From positions 1 through 19,413 of the forward strand of contig CAVZPO010000020.1 of assembly GCA_963777165.1 (NCBI GenBank): a DNA stretch of 19,413 nt, in the 5' to 3' direction. The number at the start of each line of letters is the position of its first letter. Within the stretch, counting starts at the first letter, position 1. This document shows positions 7,536-14,495 of this stretch, in pieces. The DNA comes from DYJB01 sp963777165. GTDB lineage: Bacteria; Chloroflexota; Anaerolineae; Anaerolineales; E44-bin32. The notes under the pieces are model-generated. The model was not told where the DNA came from, did not search any database, and saw only the letters and a program-made list of their open reading frames with translations. The position numbers and the translations under genes are program-made.

Positions 7536-7629
7536 TCGCAACCCTCCCGGGACCGAATGAACGCATTCGCGATGTCTGAGGGACATACAGGGCGGAGGGC
7601 GTACAGGTTGCAGCCGGGTTGACGGACGG

Positions 7630-7744
7630 GTAGGGGCGAAGCACCGTTCGTGCCGCGAAGCCCGGCGGCACGCCGGCCGTCTCGCCCCGGCGGGCCGGGG
7701 CTCGCGGCCCGAACGGGGTGCGAGACGGCATGCCTCGCCCCTAC
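7630..7744. repeat. 115-nt MITE-like palindromic element
   Basis: Terminal inverted repeats GTAGGGGCGAAGCA (7630-7643) and TGCCTCGCCCCTAC (7731-7744) match at 13 of 14 positions. Inside, CCGCGAAGCCCGGC pairs with GCCGGGGCTCGCGG at 12 of 14 positions, and GTTCG with CGAAC. Nearly the whole element can therefore fold into one long GC-rich hairpin. Its right 40 nt recur at 6200-6239. It lies between two minus-strand genes. I see no encoded protein, so movement would depend on a transposase elsewhere. Confidence 0.75.
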
Positions 7745-7766
7745 GGCGGGTGGGTGGGAATGGAGG

Positions 7767-8789
7767 CTAGGCGTAGCGTTCCCGCACGCTGGGGATCAGA
7801 TACTCTTCGAAGGAACGCCGGAAATCGTAGTCGGGCTTCCAGCCCCAGTCGCGGCGGGCGTCGCTATCGTCGACATCCGCCGGCCAGCTGTCGACGATCC
7901 CCTGGCGGGGCGCGTCGGGGGCGAAGCTGATCTTTGCCGAGGGAAAGGCGCGGACGATCATGTCCAGGATCTCGGCCGCCGTGGGGCTGTAGCTGGTGAC
8001 GTTGTACACCAGCTGGCGCAGGTTCTCGCGCGGCGCCGACTCGAGGAGCAGCAGCGCCTTGATGGCGTCGGGCATGACCATGAACGGCAGCTGGCTGTCC
8101 CGCCGGACGAAGCAAGCGTAGGCCTTGCCCTGCGCCGCATGGTGCAGCATCTCGGGGCCGTAGTCGCTCGTGCCGCCGGTGGGGACGGTCAGGGCGCTGA
8201 TCAACCCCGGGAACCGCAGGGCGCGGAAGTCGATCCGCGGTGCGGCCCCCCCGGCCTCCAGGCGCCGGTAGTGCAGCGCGTAGTAGCGACCCAGGTGCTC
8301 GCAGGTCAGCTTGTTGACCCCATACATCGTGGCCGGGAAACACCACTCGTCTTCGCGCACGACGCGCCCCTCACGCCCCTTGGTCTCCAGATCGGGGAGG
8401 CCGTACGCAGCGATCGACGACGGGTAGATGAACTTGACCGAGCGTCCCGCGGCGCGGGATTGCTCCGTCGCCATCCGAAGGAGGTGCAGCGTCCCGTCGA
8501 CATTGATTCGGTGGGCGAGCTCCGGATCTCGCTCGCCTTTGGTCGACAGGATCGACGCTAGGTGATAGATGGTGGTGAAGGCATACTCGCGCCCGAGGCG
8601 GTTGATCAACTCCGGATCGGTGATGTCCCCCTGGAGGAAGATCTGGCAGTCGGCCCGCAGGCTGGGGTCCAGAGCCTGGATGTCGGTGGCGACAATCCGG
8701 CTGGCGCCTCCAGAACACAGATGGTGGATCAGCCCGTGGCCGATCTCACCGTTGGCGCCGGTGATCAGAACGGTGTCGTCCTGGGGCAT
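7767..8789 (-). CDS. L-threonine 3-dehydrogenase, SDR (epimerase-like) type
   Basis: This 340-aa NAD-dependent enzyme oxidises L-threonine to 2-amino-3-ketobutyrate, which 2-amino-3-ketobutyrate CoA ligase (Kbl) splits to glycine and acetyl-CoA. The Rossmann motif is TGANGEIG (10-17) with Asp36 in ATDI favouring NAD. YPSS (122-125) and Tyr156-x3-Lys160 (YGVNK) form the SDR active site. Subfamily markers are TGGTSDYGPEM, the RRDSQLPFMVMPDAI block and the C-terminal DSWPADVDDSDARRDWGWKP, which separate it from sugar epimerases. I chose ATG 8789, with GAGG 9 nt upstream, over GTG 8804, which lacks a Shine-Dalgarno. The gene is divergent from the glycine-responsive gcv operon, which fits a threonine-to-glycine route. 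No kbl gene is in the window. A general NAD-dependent epimerase label would be the fallback. Confidence 0.9.
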   Translation of the reverse strand: MPQDDTVLITGANGEIGHGLIHHLCSGGASRIVATDIQALDPSLRADCQIFLQGDITDPELINRLGREYAFTTIYHLASILSTKGERDPELAHRINVDGTLHLLRMATEQSRAAGRSVKFIYPSSIAAYGLPDLETKGREGRVVREDEWCFPATMYGVNKLTCEHLGRYYALHYRRLEAGGAAPRIDFRALRFPGLISALTVPTGGTSDYGPEMLHHAAQGKAYACFVRRDSQLPFMVMPDAIKALLLLESAPRENLRQLVYNVTSYSPTAAEILDMIVRAFPSAKISFAPDAPRQGIVDSWPADVDDSDARRDWGWKPDYDFRRSFEEYLIPSVRERYA

Positions 8790-8828
8790 GGGCGATGGCC
8801 TCACGCAGACTTCGGGGTTGGAGCCAGG

Positions 8829-8837
8829 AGTCTAGCA
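8829..8837 (-). promoter_or_regulatory. Candidate extended -10 promoter of threonine dehydrogenase
   Basis: The minus strand reads TGCTAGACT, an extended -10 (TGn plus TAGACT) about 40 nt upstream of the ATG at 8789. The motif is nearly the same as that in front of alr. No clear -35 is seen. Confidence 0.45.
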
Positions 8838-8867
8838 CAAGCGGTGCGGCGGGAGAGGGAGCGCATC

Positions 8868-8912
8868 ACCTGAAAGGTGGCTTTGTCACCTGTCAGGTCG
8901 TACCTTTCAGCT
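8868..8912. promoter_or_regulatory. Candidate tandem operator sites between tdh and gcv
   Basis: ACCTGAAAGGT (8868-8878) and ACCTGTCAGGT (8888-8898) are near-palindromes identical at 9 of 11 positions and centred 20 bp apart, about two helical turns. A third, weaker copy ACCTTTCAGCT (8902-8912) matches the second at 8 of 11 and reaches the gcv -35. In addition, CTGAAAGGT (8870-8878) and ACCTTTCAG (8902-8910) form a perfect 9-bp inverted repeat across the array. The array lies between both divergent promoters, as expected for a dimeric repressor or activator. The regulator is unknown. Confidence 0.55.
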
Positions 8913-8940
8913 TGACTTCCCCCTGCGCGCTCCGTAGAAT
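8912..8940 (+). promoter_or_regulatory. Sigma70-type promoter of the gcv operon
   Basis: TTGACT (8912-8917) and TAGAAT (8935-8940) are separated by exactly 17 bp. This is the best promoter match in the window. Transcription would start near 8947, just before the riboswitch. Confidence 0.8.
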
Positions 8941-8949
8941 CATCGGACA

Positions 8950-9172
8950 AGCGAGCACAGACAGGGAAGAGCCCCGGCCGGCCGGCCGGGCACCGAAGGG
9001 GCAAGCCCGAGGGCCGGTGCAGTCCCGGGCGAAACTCTCAGGTCCAAGGACCCGTCTGGCCGCACCTCTGGAAAGCCGCAAGGCGCCGATGGGGCAAGTC
9101 CCATGCGGGACGAATCTCTCAGGCCGCAGACAGAGGGCGCACCCATGCCTACGGGTGCGCCCTTTTCCCTTC
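8950..9172 (+). ncRNA. Tandem glycine riboswitch with terminator expression platform
   Basis: Two glycine aptamers lie in series. Aptamer 1 (about 8957-9058) has the conserved core CACCGAAGGGGCAAGC (8991-9006) and GAAACTCTCAGGTCC (9031-9045). Its P1 is formed by CAGACAGGG and CCCGTCTG. Aptamer 2 (about 9065-9136) has GCCGATGGGGCAAG and GAATCTCTCAGGCC, with P1 CCTCTG (9065-9070) / CAGAGG (9131-9136). The P1 3' strand overlaps the first two bases of the terminator stem, so glycine-stabilised P1 should weaken the terminator. An ON switch that turns on glycine cleavage when glycine is high is known for gcv leaders. The leader feeds gcvH-gcvPA-gcvPB. Confidence 0.95.
9135..9168 (+). terminator. 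Intrinsic terminator of the glycine riboswitch
   Basis: A perfect 10-bp stem GGGCGCACCC (9135-9144) / GGGTGCGCCC (9153-9162) with an 8-nt loop is followed by TTTTCC. Its 5' arm begins inside the 3' strand of the second aptamer's P1 helix, which links ligand binding to readthrough into gcvH 40 nt downstream. Confidence 0.9.
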
Positions 9173-9212
9173 GATGCCTGCGCCAGGATGCCACACGAAA
9201 CAGGAGGACACG

Positions 9213-9605
9213 ATGGAGTTCCCGAAGGACCTCAAGTACACGGCCAGCGATGAGTGGGTCCGCCTCGAGGGCAAGACGGCGACGGTCGGGGTGAGCGACT
9301 ACGCCCAGAGCCAGCTGTCCGACATCGTCTTCGTCGAGGTGACGGCGGCGGTCGGCGAGACGCTTGACAAGGGCAAGGCCTTCGCCTCGGTCGAGTCGGT
9401 GAAGGCAGCTTCGGAGATCTACATGCCGGTGAAGGGCAAGATCGTGGCGGTGAACGACGCGTTGCCCGGGACGCCCGAGGTGGTCAACAGCGACCCGTAC
9501 GGCAAGGCTTGGATGATCAAGCTGGAGGTCGCCGATCCCGGTGAGGTGGCCGGGTTGATGGACGCCGCAGCCTACGCCAAGCACTGCGACGAACGGAGCC
9601 ACTAA
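9213..9605 (+). CDS. gcvH: Glycine cleavage system H protein
   Basis: This 130-aa lipoyl carrier shuttles the aminomethyl group from P protein to T protein and is re-oxidised by L protein. The lipoylation site is Lys64 in ESVKAASEIY (61-70). GVSDYAQSQLSDIVFVE (26-42) and the PGTPEVVNSDPYGKAWM segment are typical. The ATG at 9213 is set by a perfect AGGAGG (9202-9207) five bases upstream; the longer in-frame extension from 9174 lies in the riboswitch terminator region and is not real. The stop overlaps the gcvPA start (TAATG), so translation is coupled. It is first in the riboswitch-controlled operon. Confidence 0.97.
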   Translation: MEFPKDLKYTASDEWVRLEGKTATVGVSDYAQSQLSDIVFVEVTAAVGETLDKGKAFASVESVKAASEIYMPVKGKIVAVNDALPGTPEVVNSDPYGKAWMIKLEVADPGEVAGLMDAAAYAKHCDERSH

Positions 9606-10952
9606 TGGCGTACATCCCGCACACCGAGGACGATCGGCGGACGATGTTGAAGGCCGTGGGCGTGCGCTCGCTGGACGACCTGTTTCAGGCCGTCCCGGCG
9701 GGTGTGCGCTTCCCCGATCTGGACCTGCCGGAGGCGGTCTCCGAGCTCGAAGTGATGGAGGAGCTGCAGGCACTTTCGGAAGCGAACCTGGACGCGCGCC
9801 ACACGGCGTGCTTTCTGGGCGCCGGCGCCTACAACCACTTTGTGCCGTCGGTCGTCGATCACATCCTGCGCCGGGGCGAGTTCTACACCGCCTACACGCC
9901 CTATCAGCCGGAAATCTCGCAGGGCACGCTCCAGGCGATCTTCGAATACCAGTCGCTGATCTGCAACCTGACCGGGATGGATGTGTCCAACGCTTCGCAC
10001 TATGACGGCGCCACGGCGCTGGCCGAGGCCGCGATCCTGGCCTTCAACCACCATCGCGGCAAGCGGACCAAGGTGATCCTCTCGCCGGGCATCCACCCGC
10101 ATTACCGCGGGACGGTCCGCACGTATATGCAGGGCATGGGCCTGACGCTGGCTGGCGACGACGCGCTGGGCAACGACAGTGCCGCGCTGGCCGGGCTGCT
10201 GGACGCTGACACGATGATGGTCGCCGTCCAGTACCCCGACTTCTTCGGCCGGATCGAGGACTTTACCGCGCTGGGAAAGGCGGCGCATGCCGTCGGCGCG
10301 CTGCTGTGCGTGTGCGTCAACCCACTGGCGCTCGGGCTGCTGCGCCCGCCTGTGGATTTCGACGCCGACGTGGTCGTCGGCGACGGGCAGCCGCTCGGCA
10401 TCCCGATGTCGTTCGGCGGGCCGTCGCTCGGCCACTTCACCGTGCGTAAGGAATTCGTGCGCAAGATGGCCGGACGGTTGGTGGGCGAGACGGTCGACAG
10501 CCGCGGTGAACGCGGCTTTGTCCTGACGCTCAGCACGCGCGAGCAGCACATCAAGCGCGAGAAGGCCACGTCGAACATCTGCACCAACGTCGCCTTGATG
10601 GCGCTGGCCTCGGCCGTGTACCTGTCGGTGATGGGCAAGCAGGGCCTGCGCCAGGTCGCCGAGCTGTGCTACCACAAGGCGCATTACGCCGCCGAGCAGA
10701 TCCGCGGCCTGAAGGGCTACACCATCTGGAACCAGGGCGAGTTCTTCCACGAATTCGTCGTGCGCTGCCCGCGCCCCGTCGCCGAGATCAACCGCTTCCT
10801 GCTGGAGGAGTGCGAACTCACTCGGCGGTTACGACCTGGGGCGCGACTACCCCGAGCTGAAGGATCACATGTTGATCGCCGTCACCGAAATGAACTCCAA
10901 GGAGCAGATCGACGATCTGGTCGCCGGGCTCAAGGAGGTGGCTCATGTCTGA
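9605..10952 (+). CDS. gcvPA: Glycine dehydrogenase (decarboxylating) subunit 1, with C-terminal frameshift
   Basis: This is the alpha half of the split P protein, which with GcvPB decarboxylates glycine and loads the aminomethyl group on GcvH. Hallmarks are the N-terminal MAYIPHTEDDRRTML, FLGAGAYNHFVPSVV, the YTPYQPEISQGTLQ block and GERGFVLTLSTREQHI. The first 405 codons are intact. An extra base at about 10820 (CTC-A-CTC) then shifts the frame. Removing it restores CELLGGYDLGRDYPEL, followed by a normal C-terminus ending at TGA 10950-10952, for a 448-aa product of the usual family length. As written, the frame reads 46 unrelated residues and stops at 10960. The rest shows no decay, so a sequencing error or a very recent mutation is likely. 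The restored end overlaps the gcvPB start by 8 nt, as expected for a coupled pair. Confidence 0.93.
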
Positions 10953-12426
10953 GCCCTTGATCTACGATCTGTCGGCGCCCGGCCGTCCGGGCGTGACGCT
11001 GCCGGCGCCGGATGTGCCCCTCACGGCGCTGCCGAAAGGGCTCGTGCGCAAGGACCTGCCCCTGCCGGAGCTGTCCGAGCTCGACGTCGTGCGTCATTTC
11101 GTGCGCCTGTCGCACCTCAACCACAGCATCGACACCGGCTTCTATCCGCTGGGTTCGTGCACGATGAAGTACAACCCGAAGGTCAACGAGGACGCCGCCC
11201 GGCTGCCCGGCTTCGCCTTCTCCCACCCGCTGCAGGATCCGGAAACGGCTCAGGGCAACCTGGCGCTGATGTACTCGGTCCAGGAGTGGCTGAAGGAGAT
11301 CGGCGGGTTCGAGGGCATGAGCCTGCAGCCGGCCGCCGGCGCACACGGCGAGCTGACCGGGATCCTGATCATCCGCGCTTATCACCGCTCGCGCGGCGAT
11401 CTTCGACGCACCAAGATCCTGATCCCCAACTCGGCCCACGGCACCAACCCGGCCAGCACGGCCATGAGCGGGCTGGAGGTGGTCGAATTGCCGTCGGACG
11501 ATCGCGGCAACGTCGACCTGCAGGCGCTGCGGGCAGTGTGCGACGACACCGTCGCCGGCCTGATGCTCACCAACCCGAACACGCTCGGGTTGTTCGAGGA
11601 GCACGTGCAGGAGGTGGTCGATCAGATCCACGCCTGCGGTGGACTGGTGTACGGCGACGGCGCCAACATGAACGCCTTGCTGGGCATCGTCCGTCCCGGC
11701 GACCTGGGCATCGACGTCATGCACTACAACCTGCACAAGACCTTCTCGACGCCGCACGGCGGCGGGGGCCCCGGATCCGGGCCGGTCGGCGTGCGCCAGG
11801 CGCTGGTCGACTTCCTCCCCGGGCCGATCGTCGAGGTGATCGAGGTCGGCGACGAGGACGAGGCGCCGCTCTTCGGGCTGGTGATGCCCAAGAACACCAT
11901 CGGCAGGGTCAAGTCGTTCCATGGCCACTTCGGGATGCTGGTGCGCGCCTACGCCTACATCCGCATGCAGGGCAAGCAGGGCATGCGCGCCATCGCCGAC
12001 CACGCCGTGTTGAACGCCAACTACCTGCGGGCGAAGGTGCGCGAGACGTATCACGTCCCGTACGACCGTATCTGCATGCACGAGTTCGTCGCCGAGGGGC
12101 GCTGGGCGGATGCGCCCGATATCCGTGCCCTGGATGTCGCCAAGCGCCTGATGGACTTCGGCTTCCACCCGCCGACGAACTACTTCCCGCTCATCGTGCA
12201 CGAGGCGCTGATGATCGAGCCGACCGAGAGCGAGAGCCTGCAGGTTCTGGACGCGTTCGCCGAGGCGATGATCAAGATCGCCGGCGAAGCGCACACGAAT
12301 CCGGAACTGCTGCATGATGCGCCGCACCACACGCCGGTGGGGCGGCTGGACGAGGTCAAGGCCGCCAAGGATCTGGTGCTGTGCTGCCGGCCGGCGGAGA
12401 TGGGTGAGCCGGCCAAGAAGGGCTGA
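10945..12426 (+). CDS. gcvPB: Glycine dehydrogenase (decarboxylating) subunit 2
   Basis: This 493-aa product is the PLP-binding beta half of the split glycine decarboxylase. The cofactor lysine is Lys265 in YNLHKTFSTPHGGGGPGSGP. GFYPLGSCTMKYNPK (residues 67-81) and the PNSAHGTNPASTAMSG block are typical. The ATG at 10945 has AGGAGG (10933-10938) six bases upstream and overlaps the restored end of gcvPA by 8 nt. It is last in the operon and followed by a strong hairpin at 12455-12482. The T protein gene (gcvT) and the L protein gene are not in the window and must be elsewhere if the pathway is complete. Confidence 0.97.
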   Translation: MSEPLIYDLSAPGRPGVTLPAPDVPLTALPKGLVRKDLPLPELSELDVVRHFVRLSHLNHSIDTGFYPLGSCTMKYNPKVNEDAARLPGFAFSHPLQDPETAQGNLALMYSVQEWLKEIGGFEGMSLQPAAGAHGELTGILIIRAYHRSRGDLRRTKILIPNSAHGTNPASTAMSGLEVVELPSDDRGNVDLQALRAVCDDTVAGLMLTNPNTLGLFEEHVQEVVDQIHACGGLVYGDGANMNALLGIVRPGDLGIDVMHYNLHKTFSTPHGGGGPGSGPVGVRQALVDFLPGPIVEVIEVGDEDEAPLFGLVMPKNTIGRVKSFHGHFGMLVRAYAYIRMQGKQGMRAIADHAVLNANYLRAKVRETYHVPYDRICMHEFVAEGRWADAPDIRALDVAKRLMDFGFHPPTNYFPLIVHEALMIEPTESESLQVLDAFAEAMIKIAGEAHTNPELLHDAPHHTPVGRLDEVKAAKDLVLCCRPAEMGEPAKKG

Positions 12427-12454
12427 CGCTCGGCGAACCATGGTTCATGATCGT

Positions 12455-12489
12455 CGAGAGCGGCCCGTGAGGGCCGCTCTCGTGTTTCC
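12455..12489 (+). terminator. Terminator of the gcv operon
   Basis: A perfect 12-bp stem CGAGAGCGGCCC / GGGCCGCTCTCG is closed by a GTGA (GNRA-type) tetraloop and followed by TGTTTCCC. It starts 28 nt after the gcvPB stop. The T tract is poor but the stem is very stable. Confidence 0.75.
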
Positions 12490-12533
12490 CGGGTCCGGAC
12501 CAAGGGCGGCACGATCACTGCAACCGGCTGCGC

Positions 12534-12587
12534 GGCGCCTCGCCCACGCCCTCGGGTGAGGGAATGGAAGTGTCGGGCGAAGGCGCC
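12534..12587. repeat. Palindromic intergenic repeat before the uridine kinase
   Basis: GGCGCCT-CGCCC (12534-12545) pairs with GGGCG-A-AGGCGCC (12575-12587) with one bulged A, and an inner hairpin CCCTC / GAGGG (12549-12562) sits in the loop. It resembles REP-type elements. It lies between the gcv terminator and the uridine kinase promoter. Confidence 0.6.
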
Positions 12588-12612
12588 AGGGGAGAGGGCT
12601 GGGATTTCGAGG

Positions 12613-12618
12613 TAGAAT
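12613..12618 (+). promoter_or_regulatory. Candidate -10 box of the uridine kinase gene
   Basis: TAGAAT lies 30 nt before the GTG start, with AAGGAG (12629-12634) between them. The -35 region is not recognisable. Confidence 0.4.
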
Positions 12619-12642
12619 CCGGCCCCCCAAGGAGAACGTCGC

Positions 12643-14371
12643 GTGAAGGTCGCCGACCCAGAGAGCCAGATCCAAGAGGTCCCACTGCGCGCGACGGTGC
12701 AGATCGTCCTGCCGGACGGCCGCGCCCTGGAAGGACCACGCGGCGCCAACCTGGCGGCGTTCCTCGCTCAGCCGAACTTGACCCCGGCGCCGATCGTCGG
12801 CGGCGTGGTCAACGGCGAGCTGCGCGAGCTGACTTACCCGATCGAGACCGAAGCGCGCGTCCGCCCGGTCACCATGGGCGAGGCCGACGGCATGCGCATC
12901 TACCGCCGGTCGTTAACCTTCCTGCTCGCCGCCGCGTTCGAGGGGCTCTTCCCCGAACTGATGCTCACCGTCGATCACTCCGTCTCCTCCGGCGGTTACT
13001 TCTGCCAGGTGACCGGGGGGTCGTTCGGCGAGGCCGAGCTGCGCGCCCTCGAGGGCGCGCATGCGCTCCCTGGTCGAGCAAGACGCTCCCTTCGCCAAGG
13101 CGGAGTCCAGGACCGCAGACGCCATCACCTACTTTCGCGAGAAAGGCTACGACGACAAGGCGCGCCTGCTCGTCCATCGCCGCAAGCCCACGCTCGTGCT
13201 CTACACGCTGGGGACGCTGCGCGACTACCATCACGGCTACATGGTCCCATCGACGGGCTACCTGCGCTGGTTTGCACTTCGATGGGCCGACAACGGGTTC
13301 ACGCTCCAGTTTCCCCGGCGACATAAGCCGACCGAGGTGCTCGCGCCGCCGCGCTACGCCAAACTTCTGACGGCCTTCCGCCTGTACGGCGACTGGCTCG
13401 ATCGGTTGGGCATCAGCAGCGTCGGAGCGCTGGACGATGCCATCGTCGCCGGTCGCGGGCGCGAGATCATCCTGGTGGCCGAGGCGCTGCAGGAGGCGCA
13501 GATCGCCGCCATCGCCCAGCAGATCGTCGCTCGGCGCGAGGCGGCAAGTGTCATTCTGATCGCCGGCCCGTCGTGTTCCGGGAAGACCACGTTCTCGAAA
13601 CGACTGTCAATCCAACTCCTGGCGCAAGGCGTCTCACCCTTGCCCGTCGAGCTCGACGGATTCTTCGTCGACCGCGAGCAGACGCCGCGGGATGAGAAAG
13701 GCGAATACGACTATGAGGCGCTGGGCGCCCTCGATCTGCCCAGGCTGAACCGCGACCTGGGCGCGCTGATCGCCGGCCAACCCGTCCGCCTGCCGCGCTA
13801 CAATTTCAAGGCCGGGCGCCAGCTCGAGGGCGAGGCCGTTCGCCTCGGCCCGACGCAAGTCCTGGTCCTCGAAGGCATCCACGGCCTTAACCCTGACTTA
13901 CTGCCCGAGATCCCCGCCGCCCGGACGTTCCGCATCTACGCCTCAGCGCTGACCCAGCTCAACCTGGACCGCTACAACCGGGTCTCGACCACCGATACCC
14001 GGCTCATCCGCCGGATCGTTCGAGACGCCGCACAGCGCGGCTACCCGGCGGCCGAGACGATCCACCGCTGGGAGTCCGTGCGGCGCGGGGAGAAGCGCAA
14101 CATCTTCCCCTATCAGGAGAACGCCGACGTGACCTTCAACTCGGCCCTGGTCTACGAAGGCTCGGCGTTGGCGCCGCTGGCTGAGCCGCTGCTGCGCCAG
14201 GTGGCCTTCGGGACGCCCGAACACGTCGAGGCCAAGCGGCTGCTGCGCTTCCTGGAGTGGTTCCTGCCGGTGGACCCGGGGCTGATCCCGGACAATTCGA
14301 TCTTGCGGGAGTTCCTCGGAGGCTCGATCCTGACCGAGTTCACCCCCTGGCAGCCCCCAGGCGCAGCCTAG
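12643..14371 (+). CDS. Uridine kinase with N-terminal TGS/ThrRS-like region, frameshifted
   Basis: After restoring one frame, this is a 575-aa kinase expected to phosphorylate uridine (and cytidine) in the pyrimidine salvage pathway. Domains in order are: a TGS-like fold (about 15-76); a region related to the second additional domain of threonyl-tRNA synthetase (about 80-250, with RRSLTFLLAAAFEGLFPE and DHSVSSGGYFCQV); and a P-loop kinase domain (about 300-500) with GPSCSGKTTF, the ELDGFFVDREQTP segment and VLVLEGIHGLNPDL. The start is GTG 12643 behind AAGGAG. At 13053-13055 a GGG run appears to have one extra G: removing it joins ...ELRALE to ARMRSLVEQDAPF without loss. As written, the gene is split into frames 12643-13326 and 13061-14371. 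No decay is seen elsewhere, so sequencing error is the likeliest cause. The ThrRS-like part is not a synthetase. Confidence 0.9.
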
Positions 14372-14393
14372 CGCCGGGGCGGGGATTAGGACA

Positions 14394-14423
14394 TTGTTTC
14401 TCGGACCTATTCGGCGCGATAAT
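14394..14423 (+). promoter_or_regulatory. Candidate promoter of the first Ser/Thr kinase
   Basis: TTGTTT (14394-14399) and GATAAT (14418-14423) are spaced by 18 bp, about 70 nt before the kinase ATG. No strong Shine-Dalgarno follows. Confidence 0.45.
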
Positions 14424-14495
14424 AACCATGCCTCAAGTGTCAGACTGGCCGGAGGGCGCCCCCGGGGCCACCTTCGGCTATTTGCGTCTTAATGG

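Noticed and set aside
10805..10835. Programmed ribosomal frameshifting in gcvPA
   Set aside because: There is no slippery heptamer, upstream Shine-Dalgarno-like stimulator or pseudoknot that I can see, and nearby genes also show indels, so error or mutation is simpler.
10930..12441. A 503-aa minus-strand open frame over gcvPB, and a similar 382-aa frame over gcvPA (9602-10750)
   Set aside because: They are mirror frames of strongly conserved gcvPB and gcvPA, with His/Arg/Gln/Val-rich composition and no recognisable domain.
12643..13326. A stand-alone threonyl-tRNA synthetase fragment
   Set aside because: The TGS and ThrRS-like region continues, after a one-base correction, into a uridine kinase P-loop domain. 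The catalytic core of a synthetase is absent.
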